Source of the DNA: Catellatospora paridis
Lineage (GTDB): Bacteria > Actinomycetota > Actinomycetes > Mycobacteriales > Micromonosporaceae
Direction: 5' to 3'
Assembly: GCF_009720365.1 (NCBI RefSeq)
Contig: NZ_ML769315.1
Coordinates: 403,621 to 467,620 of the forward strand
DNA: 64,000 nucleotides
The translations under genes and the position numbers were made by a program. Numbering within the stretch: position 1 is the first letter of the stretch; each line of letters opens with the position of its first letter. The notes under the pieces were generated by a model. That model did not search any database and was not told the origin of the DNA. It saw only the letters and a list, made by a program, of their open reading frames with translations. Shown here in pieces: positions 17,801 to 25,348 of this stretch.

Positions 17801-18306
17801 GGGTAGCCGCCGTAGTACCAGCCGTACTTGGAGGTCACCGGGACGGCCTTCAGCAGGTTCCCGTTGATCCGCAGGTCGATGGTGGCGTCGCGGCCGGTGC
17901 CCGCGCCGTTGTCCGGCAGGCTGTACCGGAAGTTGATGGAGTCGGCGGGTGCGGTGAGGGTGAACTCGACGTACTCGCCGACGGCGTCGAGGACCACGGC
18001 CTGGCGGCCGGACGCCTCGGAGGCCAGCTGGCCGTAGTAGCGGGTGTGCGCCAGGATCGTGCCGTTGGTCGGCTGCTCCTCGGCCTCGAACTCCTTGAAC
18101 GCGACGGTCGCGCCGCGCCCGGCGATCGAGAACGGGGAGATCGACGCGACCTGCTGCAGGTCCGGGCTGGAGGTGCCGAAGGCGGTGACCGCGACCAGCG
18201 CCACGCCGGCCAGCATCGAGCTGGCGGCCGCGGCGGCCAGCCCGGTGCGGCGGCGGGGCGCTGACGCGCGGCCCGTCGGTGCGGGTGGGGTGCTGAGCTC
18301 GTTCAT
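14845..18306 (-). CDS. Secreted GH87-like alpha-1,3-glucanase/mycodextranase with carbohydrate-binding modules
   Basis: 1153 residues. Order: signal peptide with a long n-region (hydrophobic core ~23-43); CBM35/CBM6-like module (~65-225, FEAEEQPTNG to ADFEVVGG); right-handed beta-helix (~235-640); Pro-rich linker (~645-665); choice-of-anchor D domain; F5/8C (CBM32) domain; second anchor D; second F5/8C. D405 (TADGVNFH) and D428-D429 (NTGDDGLAMW) resemble the Asp triad of GH87 alpha-1,3-glucanases. The enzyme would cut alpha-1,3-linked glucan outside the cell. It follows the GH13 gene by 129 bp and is last in the sugar operon. A polysaccharide lyase with the same fold is the alternative. Confidence 0.75.
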   Translation of the reverse strand: MNELSTPPAPTGRASAPRRRTGLAAAAASSMLAGVALVAVTAFGTSSPDLQQVASISPFSIAGRGATVAFKEFEAEEQPTNGTILAHTRYYGQLASEASGRQAVVLDAVGEYVEFTLTAPADSINFRYSLPDNGAGTGRDATIDLRINGNLLKAVPVTSKYGWYYGGYPFNNNPNDTNPHHFYDEQRSLLGSTYPIGTKIRLQVNSTAQSPTFTIDLADFEVVGGPKTKPANAIDVVADFGADPNGGTADNTAKFQAAVDAGRAQGRVVWIPAGTYTVWDHIVVDGVTLQGAGMWHSVLTGRHPTNRNRAVGVYGKYVSGGGYGGEIRAHEAGGPSRNVTLKDFAIIGDVREREDNDQVNAMGGAMTNSVVDHVWMQHTKVGAWMDGPMDNFTIRNSVILDQTADGVNFHTGVTNSTVTNTFVRNTGDDGLAMWPERIPNVNNTFSFNTVGVTILANNIVSYGGRDIKITDNVVADTITNGGGIHIGNRYPGVNSGQGTAVAGTFTIARNTLIRAGNSDYNWNFGVGAIWFSGLNEPIAGATINVTDADILDSSYAALHWIEGGASGIHFKNVRIIGAGTYALQVQSQGQATFENVTATGIAQSNPIHNCVGPSFQITQIGTNSGWYANPPACTGIWPTPVWTGGPTTPPSNSPPPPSSPPPPSAQLSLSTSNLVFGTQNVGTTSAAQTVTVSNPGTITANLSGVAVSGDFARTTNCGTTLAPGASCTASVTFTPTATGTRNGQLSVGSNAQGNPHVVNLSGSGFNPNGNLAAGRPTTETSHTQSYGSGNAVDGDVNTYWESNNNAFPQSITVDLGTSATVNQVVLKLPPSWGTRTETLQVLGSTDGSNFSSLAGSAGYTFNPATGNSATINFTAGSRRYVRVTVTGNTGWPAGQFSEFEVYGNGSPPPQTPAVGLSSSSLSFANQTVGSTSGAQSVTVTNTGTASATLGAVTVSGDYARTTTCGSSLAAGASCTISVTFTPTASGARSGSVSFTSNAPGSPHTINLSGNGVVANTNLALGRPVTESGHVDVYGAGNAVDGNANSYWESPNNAWPQTITVDLGATTSVSRVVLKLPPASAWATRTQTLSVLGSTNGSSYSTVKASAGYVFNPSSANTVTITFPATSQRYLRLSFTGNTGWPAGQLSEYEVYAS

Positions 18307-18435
18307 TGGCTGTGCTGCCTTCCGGTGGGGACGGGTGACCGGAGCGGAGTGAGGCGGCGCGATTCGGGGGTGCGCGCCGCCACGGCCGTGGCGATGCTGA
18401 GCTACGGGCTCCTTTCCAGCCCGCGTGCGAAGAGG
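18307..18435 (-). other. Gap between GH13 and GH87 genes
   Basis: Contains a 16-bp perfect palindrome (18378-18393, cgccacggccgtggcg), a possible hairpin or operator. The GH87 ribosome binding site (GGAAGG) lies 11 nt from its ATG. No -10 box is convincing, so read-through from the upstream genes is likely. Confidence 0.4.
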
Positions 18436-20085
18436 TCAGGCGGGGCGGATCCAGACCGCGGTGTCCGCGGGCAGGCGGTCGCCGTCCAGCGGGCCGCTGG
18501 CGACGAGGACCTGCGCGTACGCCGGCAGGTCGACGGCGTGGTCGGCGAGGTTGACCACGCAGACCAGGTCGAGGCCGTCCGGGGCGGGACGGCGGAACGA
18601 CAGCACCTGCGCGGAGTTGTCCAGCCACGACATCGGGCCGTCGCCGAGCGCGGGCTCGCTGTGGCGCAGGCTCAGGCAGCGGCGGTACAGCTCCAGCATC
18701 GAACCCGGGTCACCGGTCTGCGACTCGGCGGTGTACGCCTTCCAGGCCGCCGGCTGGGGCAGCCACGGCTTGGCCGTCGCGGCGTCCGGGCTGAACCCGA
18801 ACGGCGCCTGGGCACCCGACCAGGGCAGCGGCACCCGGCAACCGTCGCGGCCCGGGTCGGCGCCCGCGGTGCGGTGCCACATCGGGTCCTGCATCAACTC
18901 GGCCGGGATGTCCTCGACCTCCCAGAGGCCGAGCTCCTCGCCCTGGTACAGGTAGGCCGAGCCGGGCAGCGCCAGCGCCAGCATGATCGCGGCGCGGGCG
19001 CGGCGGGTGCCGAGCTCCAGGTCGACCGGGGTGTCGTGGGTGCGGCCCTTGAAGCTGAACGAGGTGTCGGCCCGGCCGTACCGGCTGACGTGGCGGGTCA
19101 CGTCGTGGTTGGACAGCACCCAGGTCGCCGGGGCGTCCACCGGCGCGTGCGACTGCAGGGTGTCGTCGATGACGTCGCGCAGCAGCGCGGCGTCCCAGGG
19201 CGAGCACAGGAAGTTCATGTTGAACGCGGTGTGCATCTCGTCCGGGCGCAGGTAGTTGGTGAACCGCTGCACGTCGGGCATCCACACCTCGCCGATCAGG
19301 GCGCGGCCGCCGTACTCGTCGGCGATGCGCCGCCAGGCGCGGTACACGTCGTGCACCTCGTCCAGGTCCTCGAACGGGTGCCGCTCGGTGGTGCCGACCT
19401 CGGGCAGGGTCGGGTCCTTGACGAGCAGTCCGGCCGAGTCGATCCGGATGCCGTCGGCGCCCCGGTCGAACCAGAACCGCAGCACGTTCTCGTGCTCCTC
19501 CCGCACCGCGGGGTGGTCCCAGTTCCAGTCGGGCTGCGCGCCGTCGAACAGGTGCAGGTACCACTCGCCGTCGGGCACCCGGGTCCAGGTGCCGCCGCCG
19601 AAGTTCGAGGTCCACTCGGTCGGCGGCAGCTCGCCGTGCTCGCCCTTGCCGGGGCGGAACCAGAACAGCTCGCGCTCCGGCGAGCCGGGGCCGGCCGCCA
19701 GCGCCGCCTGGAACCAGGGGTGCTGGTCGGAGCAGTGGTTGGGGACCACGTCGACGATGACGCGGATGCCCAGCTCGTGGGCCTCCCGGATCATCTGCTC
19801 GCACTCGGCCAGGTCACCGAAGATCGGGTCGATGTTGCGGTAGTCGCTCACGTCGTACCCGCCGTCCGCCTGGGGCGAGACGTAGAAGGGGTTGAACCAG
19901 ATGGCGTCGATGCCCAGGTCCCTCAGGTACTGCAGATGCGCCCGGACACCGGCCAGGTCGCCGACGCCGTCGCCGTTGCCGTCGGCGAAGCTGCGGACGT
20001 ACACCTGGTAGATGGCGGCATCGCGCCACCAGGCGTCAGTCGCCGAGCGCACCCCCTGCGGCAAGGGGGCTCCGATGTCAACCAC
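18436..20085 (-). CDS. GH13 alpha-glucosidase (AglA/oligo-1,6-glucosidase type)
   Basis: 549 residues without signal peptide. It carries the four GH13 regions: DVVPNH (112-117), GIRIDSA with nucleophile D216, LIGEVW with acid/base E266, and SNHD with D328. It hydrolyses imported alpha-linked oligosaccharides to glucose. The order sugar-binding protein, two permeases, glucosidase matches the aglEFGA operon of Streptomyces. GTG start at 20085. Its upstream gap contains the poly-G tract. Confidence 0.93.
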   Translation of the reverse strand: MVDIGAPLPQGVRSATDAWWRDAAIYQVYVRSFADGNGDGVGDLAGVRAHLQYLRDLGIDAIWFNPFYVSPQADGGYDVSDYRNIDPIFGDLAECEQMIREAHELGIRVIVDVVPNHCSDQHPWFQAALAAGPGSPERELFWFRPGKGEHGELPPTEWTSNFGGGTWTRVPDGEWYLHLFDGAQPDWNWDHPAVREEHENVLRFWFDRGADGIRIDSAGLLVKDPTLPEVGTTERHPFEDLDEVHDVYRAWRRIADEYGGRALIGEVWMPDVQRFTNYLRPDEMHTAFNMNFLCSPWDAALLRDVIDDTLQSHAPVDAPATWVLSNHDVTRHVSRYGRADTSFSFKGRTHDTPVDLELGTRRARAAIMLALALPGSAYLYQGEELGLWEVEDIPAELMQDPMWHRTAGADPGRDGCRVPLPWSGAQAPFGFSPDAATAKPWLPQPAAWKAYTAESQTGDPGSMLELYRRCLSLRHSEPALGDGPMSWLDNSAQVLSFRRPAPDGLDLVCVVNLADHAVDLPAYAQVLVASGPLDGDRLPADTAVWIRPA

Positions 20086-20148
20086 GAGATACCTGCTTCC
20101 TGTTACGGAACACGAACTGGACGTGGGGCACGGCGGGCGGGGCCCCCC

Positions 20149-20171
20149 GGGGGGGGGGGGGGGGGGGGGGG
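20149..20171. repeat. Poly-G tract of 23 bases
   Basis: An uninterrupted run of 23 G on the plus strand (C in the mRNA of the operon) between the permease stop and the glucosidase start, flanked by C6 and GC-only sequence. Either a hypervariable slippage tract or a sequencing/assembly artefact. Confidence 0.9.
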
Positions 20172-20188
20172 CGGGCCCCCGCGGCCGG

Positions 20189-21076
20189 CTACTCCTTGAG
20201 ACCGCCGGCGGTCAGGCCGGACATGATGCTGCGCTGGAAGATGAGGAAGAACACGATGGTCGGGATCGCGGCGATGACGGCCGCGGCGACGACCACGTTC
20301 TGCGGCGTACCGCCGGAGAAGGCGTAGATGCCGACGCTGATGGTGCGGGTCTCCGGCGAGGGCATGACCAGCTTGGGCCAGAGGAAGTCCTTCCACACCG
20401 CGGTCACCGCGAAGATGGAGACCACGCCGAGGATCGGCCGGGAGATCGGCAGCACGATCGACCAGAGCGTGCGCATCGAGCCCGCGCCGTCCATCCGCGC
20501 CGCCGACATCAGGTCCTCGGGGATGGAGTCGAAGAACCGCTTCAGCAAGAAGATGTTGAACGCGTTGGCCACCGCCGGCAGCCAGATCGAGAACGGCGAG
20601 TCGATCAGGCTGATGTGCAGGATCGGCAGGTCGATCACCGTCACGTACTGCGGGATGATCAGCACCATCGCCGGGATCATCAGCGTCGCCAGCATCATGC
20701 CGAGGATCAGGTTGCCCAGCTTCGGCCGCAGCTTCGACAGCGCGTACGCCGCCGCCGTGTCCAGCACGAGCTGGAACGCCAGCGCGCCGACCGCGTAGTA
20801 GAAGGTGTTGAACAGCAGCTTGGCCAGGTCCAGCCGGTTCCACGCGTCGGAGTAGTTCTCCGGCTGCGGGTCGGCCGGCCACAGCGTCGGCGGGGTCTGC
20901 GCCAGCTCGGGGCTGGACTTCAGCGCGCCGGTGATCATCCAGTACAGCGGCCCGATGAAGACGAGCGTGAACAGGATGACCACGACGGTGAGGAGGGTCC
21001 AGTAGATCACCTTGCCGCGGCCCCGCTGGAGCTGCGCGAAGGAGACCAGTGACCGCGTCTCGGATTGCTGCGCCAT
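20189..21076 (-). CDS. ABC sugar transporter permease (MalG/AglG type)
   Basis: 295 residues with six predicted helices and the EAA loop EDLMSAARMDGAGSMRTLW near the middle, where MsiK-like ATPases dock. Pairs with the permease encoded just upstream (11 bp apart). No ATPase gene is in the cluster, as usual in actinobacteria, where a shared MsiK energises many sugar importers. The start at ATG 21076 removes a spurious upstream extension. Confidence 0.93.
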   Translation of the reverse strand: MAQQSETRSLVSFAQLQRGRGKVIYWTLLTVVVILFTLVFIGPLYWMITGALKSSPELAQTPPTLWPADPQPENYSDAWNRLDLAKLLFNTFYYAVGALAFQLVLDTAAAYALSKLRPKLGNLILGMMLATLMIPAMVLIIPQYVTVIDLPILHISLIDSPFSIWLPAVANAFNIFLLKRFFDSIPEDLMSAARMDGAGSMRTLWSIVLPISRPILGVVSIFAVTAVWKDFLWPKLVMPSPETRTISVGIYAFSGGTPQNVVVAAAVIAAIPTIVFFLIFQRSIMSGLTAGGLKE

Positions 21077-21087
21077 GACTCGTTCCC

Positions 21088-22041
21088 CTAGTCCTGTTTC
21101 GCGTTCAGCCGGGCGTAGACGGCGGAGAAGCCGATCAGCGCCACGAGCATGATCACGCCGAGCGCCGCCGCGCCGTTGAGGTCGTTCTGGAAGAAGCCGT
21201 GCTGGTAGATGAGGTAGACGACCGACGTGGCCGAATCCTCCGAGCCCGCGCCGTTGGCCAGGATCAGCGGCTCGATGAACAGCTGCATGGTCGCCACGAC
21301 CTGGAGCATGGCCATCAGCGACAGGATCAGCCTGGTCTGCGGGATGGTCACGTTGGTGATGCGCCGCCACAGGCCGGCGCCGTCGAGCTCAGCGGCCTCG
21401 TACAGCTCGCCCGGGATGTTCTGCAGCGCGGCCAGGTAGATCAGCACCGCGCCGCCCATGTTCATCCAGGTCGAGGCGATGACCATGGCCGGCATCGTCA
21501 TGTCCGTCGACTGCATCCACTGCGAGGTCGGCAGCCCGAGCCCCTTGAGGATCGAGTTGAACAGGCCGGCGTCGCTGGGGTCGTAGGCCAGGTACTTGAA
21601 CAGGAACAGCGCCGAGGCCGGGGGCAGCATCACCGGCAGGTAGATCAGGATGCGCAGGTAGCCCTTGGCGTGCCGGAACTCGTTGAGCAGCACCGCCAGG
21701 AAGAAGGGGACCGCGTAGCCGAGGACCAGCGCGAGCACCGTGAAGTACAGGGTGTTCTGCCAGGCCGTCCAGAAGCTCGGGTCGTTGATGATCCGGTCGT
21801 AGTTGTCCCAGCCCACCCAGGTGGTCTCGCCGGCGCGGGTGCGCTGGAAGCTCATGACCACGCCGCGGATCATCGGGTACCACGAGAAGAACGCGAAGCA
21901 GATGACCGCGCCGATCAGGAACGCGTAGCCGGTCAGGTTGTCCTTGAGCCGGCGGTTGCGCCGGGCGCGACGCGGATCGACGGGTGCTGGCGCTTGGCTG
22001 CCGACGTCGATGCCGGCGCCAGGAACGGTGGCGATCGCCAT
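21088..22041 (-). CDS. ABC sugar transporter permease (MalF/AglF type)
   Basis: 317 residues. A cytoplasmic basic N-terminus (RRARRNRRLK) precedes six helices, with the EAA motif ELYEAAELDGAGLWRR. AGGAG lies 7 nt before the ATG. Forms the membrane heterodimer with the MalG-type protein. Confidence 0.93.
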   Translation of the reverse strand: MAIATVPGAGIDVGSQAPAPVDPRRARRNRRLKDNLTGYAFLIGAVICFAFFSWYPMIRGVVMSFQRTRAGETTWVGWDNYDRIINDPSFWTAWQNTLYFTVLALVLGYAVPFFLAVLLNEFRHAKGYLRILIYLPVMLPPASALFLFKYLAYDPSDAGLFNSILKGLGLPTSQWMQSTDMTMPAMVIASTWMNMGGAVLIYLAALQNIPGELYEAAELDGAGLWRRITNVTIPQTRLILSLMAMLQVVATMQLFIEPLILANGAGSEDSATSVVYLIYQHGFFQNDLNGAAALGVIMLVALIGFSAVYARLNAKQD

Positions 22042-22083
22042 GTCATCACTCCTGAAGGAAGGTGCGGGGTCAGGTCCGCGCGA

Positions 22084-22119
22084 GGACGGGGAGCCGGCGT
22101 GGTGCCCGGCTCCCCGTCC
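22084..22119 (-). promoter_or_regulatory. Intercistronic hairpin after the binding-protein gene
   Basis: A perfect 14-bp stem (22084-22097/22106-22119, 8-nt loop) begins 5 nt after the binding-protein stop and has no U-run. Such structures between malE- and malF-like genes slow 3' decay or partly terminate, keeping the binding protein in excess over the permeases. Confidence 0.7.
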
Positions 22120-22124
22120 CTACA

Positions 22125-23504
22125 TCACTTGGCGGCCTGGGTGAGGAGCTGGTTGACCCGCTCCTCGGCCTTCTTGAGCTCCGCGTCGACGTTCGCGTTC
22201 GGGTTGGTCAGGATCGCCGACATCGCACCGTCGAGGATCGCGTAGATGCCCTGCGCGTTCGGCGGCTCGAACTTGATCGTGACCGGGTTGTTCTCGAAGG
22301 CGCTGAAGTCGTCCGGCGCGATGTTGCCGTTCGTCTTGCGCAGGTCGAACTCCGCCTTCTGCGACGGGCTGCCCGGGGTGAACAGCTGCGGCTGCGGCAG
22401 ACCGACCTGCTCGCCCAGGGTCTTGGCGCGGGCGTAGTCGAACTGGCCCTTGCCCGGGGTGAGCTTCTCGAAGGCGAGCCACTTCAGACCGGCCTTGACC
22501 TGGTCGTCGGTCAGGCCCTTCTTGAAGAAGTAACCCTCACCGCCACCGAGGGTGCCCTTGGCGGCGCCGTCCTGGCCGGGCATGGCGCCCATCGCCCAGT
22601 CCTCGTACTTGCCCTGGAACTGGGTGACGATCGCGGTGGTCGCGTCGGGCGCGCCAACGAACATGCCGACCTTGCCGGCGCCCGCGATGGTCAGCAGGTC
22701 GCCCCAGCCGAGCAGCTGGCGGGCGCCCATGCTGTTGTCGCCGTAACGCATGTCCTTGAGGTTCTGCAGAACCTTCTTGCCCATGTCGTTGTTGAAGTCG
22801 GCCTTCTTGTTGTCGGCCGTCACCAGGGCGCCGCCCTGGGCGTACAGCTCGGCGGTGAAGTGCCAGCCGCCGGTGTTGCCGGAGCTGTACTCGCCGAAGC
22901 CGGCGACGCCGTCACCGAGCGCCGAGATCTTCTTGGCGGCCTCGCGAACCTCGGCCCAGGTCTTCGGCGGGCTCTTCGGGTCGAGACCGGCCTTGCTGAA
23001 CAGGGTCTTGTTGTAGACCAGGCCCATCGAGTAGTTCTTGGTCGGGACGCCCCAGACCTTGCCGTCCTTGGTGAACGTGCTCTTCGCGTCGCCGAGCACG
23101 TCGTCCCAGGTCGGGATGTTGTCCTTGTTGACGAAGGCGCTGATGTCCATCGCCTGGCCGGAGTCGATGACCTGCTGGACGTCGGTCATGTAGCCGTAGA
23201 ACACGTCGGTCATCGAGCCGCCCTGCAGGCGGGCGGTGAAGTCCGGCGGGTTGGCGCACTGGGTGCCGACCGAAACGCTCTTAATCTTGATGGTCGGGTT
23301 GGCCGCCTCGAACGCCTTGACGTCGTCGTTCCACGCCTGCAGCAGGTTCTTCTGCGCACCGACCGGCTGGCAGTCGACCGTGATGATCGTCTTGCCGGCA
23401 GCATCCGTGTCATCGTCGCTCTTGGTGGAGCAGGCCGCGAGGCCCAGTCCCAGGCCGGTCGCGAGCGCGATCGCCGCGACCTTCCGGAAGTGCGGTACGG
23501 ACAT
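22125..23504 (-). CDS. Extracellular sugar-binding lipoprotein (AglE/MalE type)
   Basis: 459 residues. The signal peptide ends in the lipobox LAAC with Cys25, so the mature protein is lipid-anchored. Family 1 solute-binding features follow: KAFEAANPTIKIKSVSV, FYGYMTDVQQVIDSG, VGVPTKNYSM-like and GKVGMFVG segments. The ATG at 23504 has AAGGGA at good spacing; an upstream extension to 23639 lacks one. It delivers alpha-gluco-oligosaccharides, judging from neighbours, and is the first gene of the operon. Confidence 0.93.
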   Translation of the reverse strand: MSVPHFRKVAAIALATGLGLGLAACSTKSDDDTDAAGKTIITVDCQPVGAQKNLLQAWNDDVKAFEAANPTIKIKSVSVGTQCANPPDFTARLQGGSMTDVFYGYMTDVQQVIDSGQAMDISAFVNKDNIPTWDDVLGDAKSTFTKDGKVWGVPTKNYSMGLVYNKTLFSKAGLDPKSPPKTWAEVREAAKKISALGDGVAGFGEYSSGNTGGWHFTAELYAQGGALVTADNKKADFNNDMGKKVLQNLKDMRYGDNSMGARQLLGWGDLLTIAGAGKVGMFVGAPDATTAIVTQFQGKYEDWAMGAMPGQDGAAKGTLGGGEGYFFKKGLTDDQVKAGLKWLAFEKLTPGKGQFDYARAKTLGEQVGLPQPQLFTPGSPSQKAEFDLRKTNGNIAPDDFSAFENNPVTIKFEPPNAQGIYAILDGAMSAILTNPNANVDAELKKAEERVNQLLTQAAK

Positions 23505-24150
23505 CTGTCCATCCCTTCGGGAAACAGTTCTTGATCTACGGAGCCGCGAGGACGGATCGCCGCGGCGGCCTCTTGGTGTTGCGCTGACTTCCGTGTGACC
23601 TGCCTCGCATTTTCCAAGGTCAGGCTTAGGTGAAGTCACTGTAGCGTTGGCGACTCATGTCCGCAAGGTGTCGAGATAGTTACGCAATTTTTCGACCGAA
23701 CCCTGTCGCACGCGAGCCAGTGTCTGCGCTGCAAGGGATACGTGTGGTCTGGTTCACACGGCATGTGTCGATACCGTTTCGCAATCTGGTTTGCACACGG
23801 TCGGGTCTTTGCGGTGCGGTGTGCGCGATGATCGGTACGAAGTCATGAACGTGCAGCTCATGGCCGCAAACCCGGCAGCGGCGACGCGGGCGCGGGCGAC
23901 CAGGGGCGCAAGGAGAGCGGCCCGCGGCGGGCAGGTATCGACCACGGCCGACGGCGGTCACGTTTACGCAACGTTTCAGCGCCCCGCGGGACCGCACCAC
24001 ACCGCACCCCGCCGCGGCTCGGATCACGCGGTGGGTGACCCGGGTCGGCTGCGGGCGGTGATCGTCGTTTCGGGTCGGAAAGTGGAGCTGGACCGCAGAT
24101 CAAGGCACGAGACGGCGACATCACCGGCCCGCGCCCGCCGGGGAACGCGA
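23505..24150. promoter_or_regulatory. 646-bp regulatory gap upstream of the sugar operon
   Basis: No coding frame here has actinobacterial third-position bias. Less GC-rich than its surroundings around 23650-23800. Contains an interrupted pair ACCGT...ACGGT (23773-23801) enclosing two TT(C/T)GCA motifs. TTGCA-type motifs also occur upstream of LacI regulator 2, so these are candidate operators. The operon promoter must lie here, but no -35/-10 pair stands out. Confidence 0.45.
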
Positions 24151-24194
24151 AACGGCTCCGTGCACACCGTTTGCACGGGGTGGACGGAGCCGTT
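24151..24194 (-). terminator. Terminator of LacI regulator 2
   Basis: Perfect 11-bp stem 24151-24161/24184-24194, starting 12 nt after the stop; the loop contains a second 7-bp pair. Separates the regulator from the sugar operon downstream. Confidence 0.7.
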
Positions 24195-24206
24195 GCGGAG
24201 TGAAGG

Positions 24207-25226
24207 TCAGCCGGTGGCGCGGGCCTGGGCGGGGACGAGGCGGGCGCTCGCGGGGACAGCGGCGGTCGAGCCGCGTACCACGAGCTCGGTCTCGAACAGC
24301 AGCTCGTCGGCCGGGACCACGTTGCCGGCGATCTCGCTGACCAGCAGCGCCACCGCGGCCTGGCCCATCGCCTCGATCGGCTGGCGCACCGTGGTCAGCG
24401 GCGGGTCGGTGCAGGTCATCACGGCCGAGTCGTCGTAGCCGACCAGCGACACGTCACCGGGTACGTTCAGGCCGAGGCGGCGCGCACCGCGCACCGCGCC
24501 CAGCGCCAGCACGTCGGAGGCGCAGATCAGGCCGGTCACCCCGCGCGAGATCAGCCGCGCCGCGGCGGCGTGGCCGCCCTCCATGGAAAAGATGGTGCGC
24601 TCGACCATGTCGTCCGCCCCCGGGAACGCCTGGCGCTTGCGCGAGGAGGGCATGTGGTCGGGCGGGCCCAGGATGAGTCCGATCCGGTCGTGGCCCAGCG
24701 ACACCAGGTGGTTGTACGCCTGCTCGGTGGCCACCGCGTCGTCGGCCGACACCCGGGGGAAGCCCAGGTCGTCGATGCCGGCGTTGACCAGTATCGCGGG
24801 CAGTCCCCGGTCGAGCAGCCGCCGGTAGTGCTCGTGGTCGGCATCGGCCTGGGCGTAGTTGCCGCCCGCGAAGATCACGCCGGACACCTGCTGCTCCAGC
24901 AGCATATCCACGTAGTCGGACTCGGCGACGCCGTCGGCGGTGCGGGTGCACAGCACCGGGGTGAACCCGCGCTTGGCCAGGGCTCCGGCCACGACCTCGG
25001 CGAACGCCGGGAAGATCGGGTTCTGCAACTCGGGCAGCACGAGGCCGACCAGCCGGGCCCGTTCGCCGCGCAGCTTGGTGGGCCGCTCGTAGCCGAGCAC
25101 GTCCAGCGCGGTGAGCACGGCCGTTCGGGTGGCCTCGGAGATGCCGGGGCGACCGTTGAGCACCCTGCTCACGGTCGCCGTGCTCACTCCCACGTACTTC
25201 GCCACTTCGGCGAGTCTGCGCGTCAT
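24207..25226 (-). CDS. LacI-family regulator 2 of the alpha-glucan locus
   Basis: 339 residues, closely similar to regulator 1 across HTH, hinge (GYERPTKLRGERARLVGLVL) and sensor domain (PLTTVRQPIEAMGQAAVALL). Sensor pockets differ in patches, e.g. FPGADDMVERTIFSMEGG against the FRKRTGQKNPPVARTIYSME segment. ATG 25226 follows TACACT by 8 nt. Upstream of the binding-protein operon in the same direction, so the likely AglR-type repressor. Confidence 0.92.
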   Translation of the reverse strand: MTRRLAEVAKYVGVSTATVSRVLNGRPGISEATRTAVLTALDVLGYERPTKLRGERARLVGLVLPELQNPIFPAFAEVVAGALAKRGFTPVLCTRTADGVAESDYVDMLLEQQVSGVIFAGGNYAQADADHEHYRRLLDRGLPAILVNAGIDDLGFPRVSADDAVATEQAYNHLVSLGHDRIGLILGPPDHMPSSRKRQAFPGADDMVERTIFSMEGGHAAAARLISRGVTGLICASDVLALGAVRGARRLGLNVPGDVSLVGYDDSAVMTCTDPPLTTVRQPIEAMGQAAVALLVSEIAGNVVPADELLFETELVVRGSTAAVPASARLVPAQARATG

Positions 25227-25251
25227 GGTACGCAAGTGTAGGGCACGATCG

Positions 25252-25266
25252 TGCAAATCAGTTGCA
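25252..25266. promoter_or_regulatory. Candidate LacI operator TGCAA-N5-TTGCA
   Basis: A 15-bp inverted repeat located where the -35 box of LacI regulator 2 should be (its -10, TACACT, is at 25240-25235). A further TTTGCA lies at 25282-25287. Position suggests autorepression. Confidence 0.5.
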
Positions 25267-25336
25267 TGGGTTGCCCTACAGTTTGCAGAACTTCGCTCGA
25301 GCCCTGATGACGGGACGTAACGCCCCGTCGGGCGCC

Positions 25337-25348
25337 GGGAGCGCTCCC
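25337..25348. promoter_or_regulatory. Perfect 12-bp palindrome GGGAGCGCTCCC
   Basis: Identical to the core of the CebR operator (TGGGAGCGCTCCCA) of Streptomyces. It directly adjoins the hemQ stop and lies about 110 bp upstream of LacI regulator 2. It could be an operator or part of the hemQ terminator together with the stem 25309-25314/25324-25329. Confidence 0.45.

Noticed and set aside
15961-18264. Open frame of 767 codons opposite the GH87-like gene
   Set aside because: Shadow frame; low-complexity, no family, while the minus strand encodes recognisable domains throughout.
20149-20171. Poly-G tract as a phase-variable coding switch
   Set aside because: It lies between genes, not in a reading frame, so slippage would not switch a protein on or off; kept only as a possible spacing/RNA element or artefact.
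18325-20199. Open frame of 624 codons opposite the GH13 gene
   Set aside because: Shadow of the glucosidase gene; ends in a Gly run from the poly-G tract.
23791-24438. Possible gene in the gap upstream of the sugar operon
   Set aside because: No coding bias or similarity, no ribosome binding site, and it overlaps the LacI regulator 2 terminator and 3' end.
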